Of a stretch of 10,803 nucleotides of DNA, positions 1 to 5,881 are shown piece after piece (the stretch's first letter is position 1; each line of letters begins with the position of its first letter). The translations under genes were made by a program, and so were the position numbers. Origin of the DNA: JAEWSN01 sp038249175 (GTDB lineage Bacteria; Bacillota; Clostridia; DSM-8532). The notes beneath the pieces were generated by a model. The model worked only from the letters and a program-made list of their open reading frames with translations. It ran no database searches and was not told the DNA's origin. The stretch covers positions 1 to 10,803 of the forward strand of contig JBBRWP010000099.1 in the NCBI GenBank assembly GCA_038249175.1, given 5' to 3'.

Positions 1-143
1 GTATCTATGGCCGTGCGGATATGATAGGACAGGAGCGTGCGGTGCTGCAGGTGGAATTTGACATTGTCAATAAAACAGCGGCCATCAACAGCATTGAAGT
101 GGATCTGCGGATGCTGGTTGGTGTGAAAGTGATGCCTGAGTGA
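1..143 (+). CDS. C-terminal end of an unrecognised protein (5' partial)
   Basis: An open frame enters from the left edge, is read from base 3, and stops at TGA 141-143, giving 46 residues. I do not recognise the family. The visible tail has alternating hydrophobic and polar residues (for example LQVEFDIVN and IEVDLRMLVG), as in beta strands, and ends GVKVMPE. No transmembrane segment or catalytic motif is visible. It has no clear terminator after it, and 275 bases separate it from hpf. The + frame is preferred over the antisense frame because it is open from the window edge and its stop is followed directly by non-coding-like sequence. Confidence is moderate that this is a real gene end, and nil on function. 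Confidence 0.5.
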   Translation, partial: IYGRADMIGQERAVLQVEFDIVNKTAAINSIEVDLRMLVGVKVMPE

Positions 144-418
144 AACCTTTCTTCAACGGGCTGCAGAAACACCCGAAGACACATCGCAGGCATATTCAGT
201 ATAGGAAATTGTTCTTACTTGAAGTGGAAGCAGTACTGAGGTTTTCAAAACGAAGTAGTATTGAAGTTAAACAATGAAACAATATTCTGCCCCCTTGGAA
301 ATCTTGTTTGTTAAGTTTGTGTGCAATAAGGGTAAATACAAAGCAAGAGGAAGCCGAAAAACAGCTTGTTAAACAATTTTTAACGGGTTCTTCAGAAATA
401 CACAAGGGGGTAGCACCT

Positions 419-949
419 ATGAAATTTATTGTGACTGGTAAAAACACCAATGTTTCAGAAGCCATGATGGAAAAGGCACAAAAAAAGGTCGGCAGGCTGG
501 ACAAATTTTTTCGGCCGGATGCGGAAGCAACATTAAAGTTCGATGTTGAGAAAGGTCGGAATATATTCGAAGCCACCATCAAGGCAAAGGGGATGTTTAT
601 TCGGGCAGAAGAAACAACCACTGACATGTATGCCTCAATTGATTTGGTCATTGAAAAATTGGAAAGACAAATCCGTAAATATAAAACCAAGCTTGGTAAG
701 AGAATTCATCAGGAAGCTATGATTCCGGAGAATTTTGATATTGATGAAACGGTTGAAGAGGATGATGAGCTCCAGATCGTTCGCAGTAAAAAATTCCCGT
801 TAAAACCAATGTCGGTCGAAGAAGCCGTTTTACAGATGAACCTCCTGGGACACAATTTCTTTGTATTTGCCAATGCAGAGGATGAACAGATTAACGTGGT
901 GTATAAACGCAAAGGTGCCGGATATGGCCTGATTGAACCGGATATGTAG
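419..949 (+). CDS. hpf: Ribosome hibernation promoting factor, long form
   Basis: Long-form HPF (176 aa) dimerises 70S ribosomes into inactive 100S particles in stationary phase or stress. Residues 1 to about 100 form the S30AE/HPF domain that binds in the 30S decoding region (starts MKFIVTGKNTNVSEAM; KKVGRLDKFF; lysine and arginine rich near 80-95). An acidic linker (about 105-117) leads to the C-terminal dimerisation domain at about 119-176, with the typical IVRSKKFPLKPMSVEEAV start and YKRKGAGYGLIEP end. Length matches the long form of Gram-positive bacteria. The ATG at 419 is chosen because AAGGGGG lies 8-14 bases upstream and the protein start matches the family; the same frame runs open back to 308 but those residues are not family-like. 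The gene is monocistronic as far as seen, since a strong terminator follows 23 bases after the stop. Confidence 0.96.
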   Translation: MKFIVTGKNTNVSEAMMEKAQKKVGRLDKFFRPDAEATLKFDVEKGRNIFEATIKAKGMFIRAEETTTDMYASIDLVIEKLERQIRKYKTKLGKRIHQEAMIPENFDIDETVEEDDELQIVRSKKFPLKPMSVEEAVLQMNLLGHNFFVFANAEDEQINVVYKRKGAGYGLIEPDM

Positions 950-971
950 AGAGAATTAAGTCGATTTAGAC

Positions 972-1012
972 GATAAAAAAGAGGTGGTGCACTGCACCAC
1001 CTCTTTTTTATC
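972..1012. terminator. Perfect bidirectional intrinsic terminator after hpf
   Basis: The arms are 20 bp and perfectly complementary (972-991 and 993-1012) around a single central base. The GC-rich core is GAGGTGGTGCA paired with TGCACCACCTC, flanked by AAAAAA on the left and TTTTTT on the right. It therefore reads as a rho-independent terminator in either direction. It ends the hpf transcript and would also stop any leftward transcript from the 1013-1480 region. Confidence 0.93.
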
Positions 1013-1229
1013 AGGCGCCATTTGAAAACAGATGCGCAATGTTACGCAGGTCAACAGAAAAAAATGATTCAACGCCGGCAAAAACGGGTATATAAAAGTA
1101 AAATCAGGTAAAGACTTAGACTTGCTAAGGATGTTCACTATAGCATGAACAGCTTACCGGTCTATTGGCATAAATGAGTATTTGTTGTCTGCAGACCCGT
1201 CCGATGGCCACAAGAAGGGAAGTGATGTG

Positions 1230-1406
1230 ATGGATCGGAAGGTTACCTCGCTAAGGAAAAATGACAGGGCAACCATTAAGATGTACGCGAAGATGCAGCT
1301 GAATGATCAGGTGCAGTCGATTCTACAGGCACAACCGCTGTCCAAACAAAGCGGTGCGTTGCATCAACCAGCGAAGCCAAAACAAGAAAGCACCGAAAAA
1401 TTTTAA
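1230..1406 (+). CDS. Possible small hypothetical protein (58 aa)
   Basis: I do not recognise it. The ORF codes 58 polar, basic residues (starts MDRKVTSLRKNDRATIK; glutamine-rich middle; ends KQESTEKF) with an amphipathic helix-like stretch at about 15-35 and no membrane segment. ATG 1230 is preferred over an upstream TTG at 1182 because GAAGGGA lies about 9 bases before it. Base choice looks coding-like. Against it, the ribosome site is only fair, the promoter upstream (TTAGAC, 17 bases, TATAGC at 1116-1144) is poor, and a minus-strand ORF with a much better ribosome site overlaps its 3' two thirds. A short AT-rich inverted repeat (1394-1413) overlaps the stop. Both overlapping ORFs are unlikely to be real in full. 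Confidence 0.35.
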   Translation: MDRKVTSLRKNDRATIKMYAKMQLNDQVQSILQAQPLSKQSGALHQPAKPKQESTEKF

Positions 1407-1476
1407 TTTTTCGATCAAATAGATGTTTCAATACGGTTGTCCCGGGTAAAACAAGATTGTAAGGTTGCTTTTTCAT
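1276..1476 (-). CDS. Possible small minus-strand protein (66 aa), overlaps the 58-aa ORF
   Basis: On the minus strand an AAAGGAGG ribosome site (complement of 1483-1490) sits 6 bases before an ATG (complement of 1474-1476), which is the strongest Shine-Dalgarno arrangement in this gene-poor stretch. The 66-residue product starts MKKQPYNLVLPGTTVLKHLFD, and I do not recognise it. The part downstream of residue 24 is antisense to the 58-aa plus-strand ORF and could be shadow sequence. It may be a real small gene, a decayed gene that kept its start, or chance. Any transcript from it would run leftward into the bidirectional terminator at 972-1012. No convincing minus-strand promoter was found upstream. 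Confidence 0.3.
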   Translation of the reverse strand: MKKQPYNLVLPGTTVLKHLFDRKIKIFRCFLVLASLVDATHRFVWTAVVPVESTAPDHSAASSRTS

Positions 1477-1898
1477 TTTGTTCCTCCTTTCATATAGTTT
1501 TTTTGATATAAGTTGATTTCATCTGAAGGCGATCGCCGGGGCATATGTCGGTAATCATGATTATTATTCACAGGCAGTGCCTTTTTTCTTGCCTTTATTT
1601 CGAAAAAAGAAAAAGAGACCCGTACCGAATCAATAACATAGGGATGGAAGACTACATGCCCGTATTGGCATAATGAACAAAAAGCGCCGAATCAATGACG
1701 AAGAGATGCAAAAACAACATCCATCGTTCATGGTGATAAATGGGAATTATAGACTTCATAAGCCGACATTTCGATGCTTAACATCCGTGTGGTTTTCATA
1801 AAGCAATAAAAACAGTAAGCCGGGCACAGGGGAATTGCCCGCCCGACGGGCAAACACTTTGTGACAAACGGTTGGTTATTGAAAGGGGCTTTATAATT
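1477..1898. other. Gene-poor stretch with palindromes and a diverged tandem duplication
   Basis: No convincing gene is present. The best short ORF is a 42-codon frame at 1545-1673 with a poorly spaced GGGG before it; I do not call it. Visible structure: perfect palindrome GGCGATCGCC (1528-1537); perfect palindrome TAATCATGATTA (1552-1563); an AT-rich hairpin with 8-bp arms (1581-1588 and 1602-1609); a direct repeat of CCGAATCAAT at 1625 and 1687 that starts a diverged 62-bp duplication; and two mutually exclusive hairpins just before the Nudix gene (1821-1853). No promoter with good -35 and -10 boxes was found for the Nudix gene. Confidence 0.6.
1821..1853 (+). promoter_or_regulatory. Competing hairpins in the Nudix gene leader
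   Basis: Segment CGGGCA (1821-1826) can pair with TGCCCG (1836-1841). The same TTGCCCG (1835-1841) can instead pair with CGGGCAA (1847-1853) to give a 7-bp stem with a 5-base loop. The two pairings exclude each other, as in attenuators, but no U-run follows the second stem. If functional it would act otherwise, for example on access to the ribosome site 30 bases downstream. This is a structural observation only. Confidence 0.35.
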
Positions 1899-2327
1899 AT
1901 GCAAGTGAGAGACTGTGCCGGTGGTGTCGTCTTTTGTGGCGAAAAAGTCTTTTTATTGAAGAATGAAAAAGGGGAATGGGAATTGCCAAAAGGCGTTATA
2001 CGTAACGATACATCGCCGGAAAATACGGCCATCCTCAGTGTACTAAAAGAAGGCGGCGTTCACGCGGATATTGTGGAAAGTGCCGGTCGAACCTATTATG
2101 AATTTTTTTCGGTGACACGTCAAAGGCCAGTCTGTAACCGTGTGGCCTGGTATGTCATGTCTGCAGAGAGCGAAATATGTTTTATCGGTGAGCCGGAAAA
2201 AATGTTGGATGCCGGTTTTTATCAGGTGGCCGAAGCACTGGAAATGATTACGTACAGCCAGGATCGTGTTTTGCTGGCGCAATCGTTTAAGAAGTACAAT
2301 GGAAATGATGCGCAGACTGAAATCTGA
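1899..2327 (+). CDS. Nudix-fold protein with degenerate Nudix box
   Basis: This 142-aa protein resembles a clostridial Nudix hydrolase group: it starts MQVRDCAGGVVF, has VFLLKNEKGEWELPKGV at 17-33, RQRPVCN in the middle, and EALEMITYSQDR near the end. Nudix enzymes cleave nucleoside diphosphates linked to another moiety, using Mg bound by the box GX5EX7REUXEEXGU. Aligning on G32 gives T38 for the first Glu, L46 for Arg, S47 for Glu, K50 for Glu, and only E51 kept, so hydrolase activity is doubtful; a binding or regulatory role is possible. ATG 1899 is preferred over TTG 1872 because GAAAGGGG lies about 10 bases upstream and inside the longer version. The stop TGA (2325-2327) lies in the first stem of the downstream repeat array, so the C-terminus may have been reshaped by it. 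Confidence 0.82.
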   Translation: MQVRDCAGGVVFCGEKVFLLKNEKGEWELPKGVIRNDTSPENTAILSVLKEGGVHADIVESAGRTYYEFFSVTRQRPVCNRVAWYVMSAESEICFIGEPEKMLDAGFYQVAEALEMITYSQDRVLLAQSFKKYNGNDAQTEI

Positions 2328-2514
2328 AAATGCGCAGCATTTTCAGCAAGCTTTGTGCGAACACGACGAGGACGCATGGGGTATAAATCTGAAAATGCGC
2401 AGCATTTTCAGCAGGTTTTGTGCGAACTTGAAAAGGGCGTATGGGGTATAAATCTGAAAATGCGCAGCATTTTCAGCAAGTTTTGTGCCTGCTCGAAGGG
2501 TTAGGGATGGCAAT
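2320..2514 (+). repeat. Three tandem copies of a 65-bp structured repeat
   Basis: Three units start at 2320, 2385 and 2450, each exactly 65 bp; a fourth AAATCT start at 2515 then diverges. Each unit begins with a perfect hairpin, arms TGAAAATGC and GCATTTTCA around loop GCA (2325-2345, 2390-2410, 2455-2475). Units 1 and 2 then have GTGCG (2355-2359; 2420-2424), a 13-base loop, and a pairing partner (CGCAT 2373-2377; CGTAT 2438-2442), followed by GGGGTATAAAT. Unit 3 keeps hairpin 1 but has lost much of the second stem. A related copy lies at 8163-8226 upstream of clpX. No ORF spans the array convincingly. It fills most of the Nudix-yigZ gap. Confidence 0.92.
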
Positions 2515-2545
2515 AAATCTATTTCTCTGTTAAACTGTTGGGGTG

Positions 2546-2580
2546 TCTTGCCCAATTTGCAAGATGCTCTTTTTGTTGTT
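2546..2580 (+). terminator. Weak terminator-like hairpin before yigZ
   Basis: TCTTGC (2546-2551) and GCAAGA (2559-2564) form a 6-bp stem with a 7-base loop. TGCTC and then a T-rich stretch (2570-2580) follow. The stem is short and the T-run is offset, so it may end Nudix/repeat transcripts only partly, or not at all. Confidence 0.25.
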
Positions 2581-2602
2581 TGGCCATTTGAAAGGCAGTA
2601 AC

Positions 2603-3274
2603 ATGCGCAGCTATCGCACTTTGCAAAAACAAGGGAATGGTTTGTACGAAGAAAAAAGATCCCGCTTTGTGGCATCAGTTGCACCTGTTTTTGCGGAAGA
2701 CGATGCGCTGCAATTTTTGAAAAAAATAAGAAGTTCCAGTGCCGGGGCCGGACACCATTGCTATGCTTATGCTTTGGATGGATTAACCGCCATACGACGT
2801 TTCAGTGACGACGGTGAACCTTCAGGAACAGCGGGTACACCGATATTGGAGGTCATCAATAAGCAGGAATTGACCAACCTGATCATTGTGGTCAGTCGTT
2901 GGTTTGGCGGGGTTCTACTGGGGGCATCCGGTCTGATTCGTTCTTATGGTAAGGCAGCATCTGCCGGGGTGGCCGATGCCGGCTGGATGACAGTTCAGTC
3001 GTGTACGAAAACACAACTTTGCGTGGAATATACCCTTTACGGTCGGATTGAGCACTATCTTGCGTCAGAAGCCTATCTGCAGGCTGGCACGGATTTCGGC
3101 GTGGATGTTACCGTTTCCTTGTTTTTAGAACCGGAGCGCAGGGATCAATTCGAACGGGATATTGCAGAATTGACTTCAGCCCAGGCCATTATTCAATATG
3201 GGAAAGAAGTGCCGGCAGCATTTTCGCCGGAAGGAAAATTTATTCGGATTGTGTCCGAAGCAGAGAGCATATAG
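2603..3274 (+). CDS. yigZ: YigZ/IMPACT family protein (UPF0029)
   Basis: This 223-aa protein belongs to the conserved YigZ/YvyE family related to eukaryotic IMPACT, whose bacterial role is not well defined (linked to translation or nucleic acid binding). The N-terminal UPF0029 domain carries the hallmark motifs HHCYAY (51-56), FSDDGEPSGTAG (67-78), VSRWFGG (to 103) and GLIRSYG (110-116). The rest (about 140-220) corresponds to the ferredoxin-like C-terminal domain, and length is normal for the family. ATG 2603 is chosen because AAAGG lies 8-12 bases upstream and MRSYRTL matches family starts; the frame is open back to a GTG at 2543, but that extension crosses the hairpin and is unlike the family. 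It ends 90 bases before yebC with no strong terminator between, so co-transcription is possible. Confidence 0.93.
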   Translation: MRSYRTLQKQGNGLYEEKRSRFVASVAPVFAEDDALQFLKKIRSSSAGAGHHCYAYALDGLTAIRRFSDDGEPSGTAGTPILEVINKQELTNLIIVVSRWFGGVLLGASGLIRSYGKAASAGVADAGWMTVQSCTKTQLCVEYTLYGRIEHYLASEAYLQAGTDFGVDVTVSLFLEPERRDQFERDIAELTSAQAIIQYGKEVPAAFSPEGKFIRIVSEAESI

Positions 3275-3364
3275 GCTCTTGTAACAGAACAGCCGTTTAT
3301 TAAATAACGGTTCCGGCGGCCAGGATAGATTGGATAGAAAAGAAACAGGATAAGGAGAAAAAAT

Positions 3365-4102
3365 ATGTCTGGACATTCAAAATGGGCGAACATCAAACAC
3401 AAGAAGGGAAAGACGGATGCCAAACGTGGTAATGTCTTTACCAAGCTGGGCAGAGAAATTGCCCTTGCCGTGAAAGCCGGCGGCCCGGATCCGGTTTCCA
3501 ATTCACGGCTTAAGGACATCATTGCCAAGGCAAAATCCAACAACATGCCGAGTGACAACATTGCCAGAAGTATTAAAAAGGCAGGCGGCGATGGGGATGA
3601 CACACAATATGAAGAAATTACCTATGAAGGCTATGGCCCGGCCGGGGTTGCGATTATTGTGGATGTTTTAACCGATAACCGCAACCGTGCGGCAGGGGAT
3701 ATTCGTCACTTCTTTGACAAATATGGCGGAAATATGGGCACCTCAGGTTGCGTTTCCTTTATGTTTAACCAGAAAGGGCAGATGATTGTGGATAAGGAAG
3801 GTGCACCATCTGAAGATGCCGTGATGATGATGGCCCTCGAAACCGGAGCGGAAGATTTTAAAGCCGAAGATGAATATTTTGAGATTACAACAGCAACAGA
3901 GGACTTCTCGGCGGTGCGCGAATCACTGGAGGGACAAGGTTTGACTTTTGCCACGGCTGAGTTGACCATGGTGCCGCAGACAACCGTTTCCCTGCCTGAT
4001 GCAGAAACGGTTGATAACCTGGAGAAGCTCATTGAAAGACTCGAAGAGCATGACGACGTGCGCAATATCTGGCACAACTGGGATCAGGAAGACAGCGAGT
4101 AA
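3365..4102 (+). CDS. yebC: YebC/PmpR family translation and regulatory factor
   Basis: A YebC/TACO1 family protein (245 aa, the usual length). The family has been described as a DNA-binding regulator and, for several members, as a ribosome-associated factor that relieves stalling at proline-rich stretches; which applies here cannot be read from sequence. The N-terminus is the classical signature (SGHSKWANIKHKK at 2-14), followed by a conserved helical domain (RLKDIIAKAKSNNMPSDNI, then IKKAGG) and EITYEGYGPAGVAIIV with TDNRNR. The acidic C-terminal half carries the two ferredoxin-like domains. ATG 3365 is set by AAGGAG (3352-3357) with 7-base spacing and by the family start. It lies between yigZ and fabZ, with a 93-base gap to fabZ. 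Confidence 0.96.
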   Translation: MSGHSKWANIKHKKGKTDAKRGNVFTKLGREIALAVKAGGPDPVSNSRLKDIIAKAKSNNMPSDNIARSIKKAGGDGDDTQYEEITYEGYGPAGVAIIVDVLTDNRNRAAGDIRHFFDKYGGNMGTSGCVSFMFNQKGQMIVDKEGAPSEDAVMMMALETGAEDFKAEDEYFEITTATEDFSAVRESLEGQGLTFATAELTMVPQTTVSLPDAETVDNLEKLIERLEEHDDVRNIWHNWDQEDSE

Positions 4103-4148
4103 TCAAAAAAAGTCGAGGTTGGTTTCCACTCTTGAGGAACCTTCCGCC

Positions 4149-4199
4149 ATGCAAAAGTTTGAATATATCAATGACAACGACATTCGGAGGGTGGCATGA
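4149..4199 (+). CDS. Possible 16-aa leader peptide overlapping the fabZ start
   Basis: A short ORF (peptide MQKFEYINDNDIRRVA) starts at ATG 4149, with GAGGA about 10 bases upstream. Its TGA (4197-4199) overlaps the fabZ ATG in an ATGA junction, the typical arrangement for translational coupling. The fabZ ribosome site (GGAGG, 4186-4190) lies inside this ORF. I do not recognise the peptide. It may be a leader peptide that controls fabZ, or a chance ORF. Confidence 0.3.
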   Translation: MQKFEYINDNDIRRVA

Positions 4200-4696
4200 A
4201 GACTGAAAAAAAAGACTGGTTAGACGCCGTTGAACTGCAGAAAATTTTACCCCACCGCTATCCTTTTTTTATGGTGGATCGATTAACGAAACTGCCACCG
4301 TTGGATGAACCACAGATTCTTCCCGGAATGAAAACAGTTGGCATAAAAAACGTCAGCTTGAATGAGCCGTATTTTCAAGGGCACTTTCCCGGAAACCCCA
4401 TTATGCCCGGGGTGATGATTGTGGAATGTATGGCACAGGTTGCCTGTGCGGCTGGCCTGTTATTAAAGGATAATATTGGAAAACTGGGTCTTTTTACAGG
4501 CATAGAACAAATGAAGTTCCGCCGGCTGGTTGTTCCCGGTGATGTGCTGACTGTGAATGCAGAATTTCTAGCCTACCGCCGCAACATGGGCAGGGTGCAG
4601 GTAAAGGCAACGGTCGAGGGTGAAGTGGCTGCAGAAGGTATTATTCGTTTTGCCCTGATTGCACAGGACAAGGTAGAAACGCAGGGATCCCCGTAA
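4196..4696 (+). CDS. fabZ: 3-hydroxyacyl-[acyl-carrier-protein] dehydratase FabZ
   Basis: FabZ dehydrates (3R)-hydroxyacyl-ACP to trans-2-enoyl-ACP in the elongation cycle of type II fatty acid synthesis. The protein (166 aa) shows LPHRYPFFMVD (19-29), KNVSLNE, QGHFPGNPIMPGV (61-73) and VECMAQ (76-81). The predicted catalytic pair is H63 in GHFP and E77 in VECMAQ. The hot-dog fold strands follow, with FTGIEQMKFRRLVVPGD conserved. It is slightly longer than the usual length of about 140-155 because of extra residues between the N-terminal motif and KNV (around 31-48) and a short tail. ATG 4196 has GGAGG five bases upstream. It is not next to other fatty acid synthesis genes here, so it may be a stand-alone copy; other copies in the genome cannot be seen. 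Confidence 0.95.
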   Translation: MKTEKKDWLDAVELQKILPHRYPFFMVDRLTKLPPLDEPQILPGMKTVGIKNVSLNEPYFQGHFPGNPIMPGVMIVECMAQVACAAGLLLKDNIGKLGLFTGIEQMKFRRLVVPGDVLTVNAEFLAYRRNMGRVQVKATVEGEVAAEGIIRFALIAQDKVETQGSP

Positions 4697-4805
4697 TTGT
4701 TTTCATGGCACAGGATTAAAATGAACCACAAAAATTTGTGCTAAAAACAAGTATTATTTTTTGGACGCACTCTGCGTTGACACAGCAAAGGACAAATAAA
4801 CAACA

Positions 4806-5510
4806 ATGAAACTCTTTGTAATTGCGGATCTGCACCTCTCGGTGGGTGTGGATAAGCCAATGGACATTTTTGGACCGGAATGGTCTGACTACATGATGCG
4901 TCTTCGGGAAAACTGGACAGCAACAGTGCAACCCGAAGACACTGTTTTATTGCCCGGAGATTTTTCATGGGCCATTGACTTAAAAGAGGTGAAGGCAGAT
5001 TTTGACTGGTTGCATGCCCTGCCAGGCAGTAAGATTCTGACAAAAGGGAACCACGATTACTGGTGGACCACACACCGCAAGTTGGATGCTTTTTTGCTTG
5101 AAAACGACTACCATGACATACGCATCCTGCATAATGAAGCCGTACAGGTGGGTACCTTTGCCATCAGCGGTACGCGCGGGTGGAAGATTCCGGGAGATGA
5201 AGGCTTTTCTGCCGAAGATGAGAAAATATACAATCGGGAATACGAACGCCTGGAGAGATCCTTAAAAGATGCCGAACGGTTTCAGGCAAAAGAACTGATT
5301 GTTGTTTTGCATTATCCCCCGTTTAATGGAAAGCGGGAGGAGTCCACGCTGATTTCTCTGATGCAGGCATACGGTGTCAGCCGTTGTTTTTACGGACATT
5401 TGCATGGGAAAAGCCGATATATGGCGGTGCAGGGTTTGGTGGAAGGCATTGATTTCAAACTGGTTGCTTCGGACCAACTCCAGTTCGTGCCATGGCACAT
5501 CGTCGAATAA
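4806..5510 (+). CDS. Calcineurin-like metallophosphoesterase
   Basis: A 234-aa metallophosphoesterase resembling a conserved bacterial family of unknown substrate. All dimetal-site blocks are visible: DLHL (D8, H10), GDFSW (D52), GNHDYWW (N82, H83), LHYPPF (H169) and YGHLHG (H198, H200). Such enzymes hydrolyse phosphomono- or diesters with Mn or Fe; the substrate here is unknown. It is probably cytoplasmic, since it starts directly with the first strand (MKLFVIADLHL) and no signal peptide is seen. ATG 4806 is the only sensible start; the nearest Shine-Dalgarno-like AAAGGA (4787-4792) is 13 bases away, which is rather long and suggests modest translation. The 109-base gap from fabZ holds only a small CACAAA/TTTGTG stem and no clear promoter or terminator. 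Confidence 0.9.
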   Translation: MKLFVIADLHLSVGVDKPMDIFGPEWSDYMMRLRENWTATVQPEDTVLLPGDFSWAIDLKEVKADFDWLHALPGSKILTKGNHDYWWTTHRKLDAFLLENDYHDIRILHNEAVQVGTFAISGTRGWKIPGDEGFSAEDEKIYNREYERLERSLKDAERFQAKELIVVLHYPPFNGKREESTLISLMQAYGVSRCFYGHLHGKSRYMAVQGLVEGIDFKLVASDQLQFVPWHIVE

Positions 5511-5519
5511 CTTCGTCAA

Positions 5520-5564
5520 TGGCTTGAAAGTGACACAAAGTCGGCATCGCATGTTTTATACCCC
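5520..5564 (-). repeat. Possible decayed inverted copy of the 65-bp repeat
   Basis: Read on the minus strand, this stretch starts GGGGTATAAA, identical over 10 bases to the unit boundary of the 65-bp repeats. It continues with ATGCG, GATGCC and CTTTGTG in the same order as the ATGCG...GC...CTTTGTG blocks of the repeat. The first hairpin has lost its symmetry. The match is partial, so this is a suggestion of an old copy on the opposite strand in the phosphoesterase-tig gap. Confidence 0.35.
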
Positions 5565-5565
5565 G

Positions 5566-5670
5566 AAGACGATATGACGTCTTGGTCCGTTTGCTGAATG
5601 CAAACGCGCAAGGCAAGAAAGTTCAAGGATAATGATAGGGGAATGGCACAAGATGTGGAATAAAATTCCA
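5566..5670. other. Three short perfect inverted repeats upstream of the tig promoter
   Basis: The gap before tig holds AAGACG/CGTCTT (5566-5583, 6-base loop), CGTTTGC/GCAAACG (5588-5606, 5-base loop) and TGGAAT/ATTCCA (5656-5670, AAA loop). None is followed by a T-run, so they are not typical terminators. The last lies 15 bases before the -35 box and could be an operator or chance. No ORF of note lies between 5511 and 5881. Confidence 0.5.
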
Positions 5671-5685
5671 TCTACATTCCTATTC

Positions 5686-5714
5686 TTGAAATACCAGTGC
5701 TTTCATGGTATAAT
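5686..5714 (+). promoter_or_regulatory. Sigma-A promoter for tig, extended -10
   Basis: TTGAAA (5686-5691), a 17-base spacer, then a perfect TATAAT (5709-5714) preceded by TGG, which fits an extended -10. Transcription would start near 5721 and give a leader of about 160 nt before tig. The leader contains a small GC stem (GCCCG 5747-5751 with CGGGC 5755-5759). No CIRCE or CtsR operator is seen around it. Confidence 0.88.
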
Positions 5715-5881
5715 GAAGCGGTTTTTGTCTCTGTAAAAGGTTTCACGCCCGTTCCGGGCTTAGAATCATTGTGTTTGGTTACGCAAAAAACTTCCTTCAA
5801 GGCGTTGGTTTGCCATTACCGGACAAAGTTCATTCAGACAAGGATAGATAGACCGAAATAAGTACATTAGGAGGCGCAAAC

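Noticed and set aside
1545..1673. 42-codon ORF in the gap before the Nudix gene
   Set aside because: The GGGG before its ATG is only 3 bases away, the peptide is unlike known families, and it crosses palindromes.
2266..2451. Plus-strand ORF of 61 codons through the repeat array
   Set aside because: It is out of frame with the Nudix gene end, repeats the array sequence, and has no ribosome site; it exists because a 65-bp unit can stay open by chance.
2320..2514. CRISPR array
   Set aside because: The units are contiguous near-identical 65-bp blocks without unique spacers, and there are no cas genes nearby.
2343..2684. Minus-strand ORF of 113 codons across the repeat array
   Set aside because: Its repeated peptide blocks simply mirror the DNA repeat, it runs antisense into yigZ, and no ribosome site is seen.
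3283..3325. Promoter for yebC
   Set aside because: TTGTAA has no good -10 box at 16-18 bases; the nearest candidate AAATAA matches poorly.
4725..4765. Terminator after fabZ
   Set aside because: The CACAAA/TTTGTG stem has a 2-base loop and the T-run lies about 15 bases further on, so it is not a credible intrinsic terminator.
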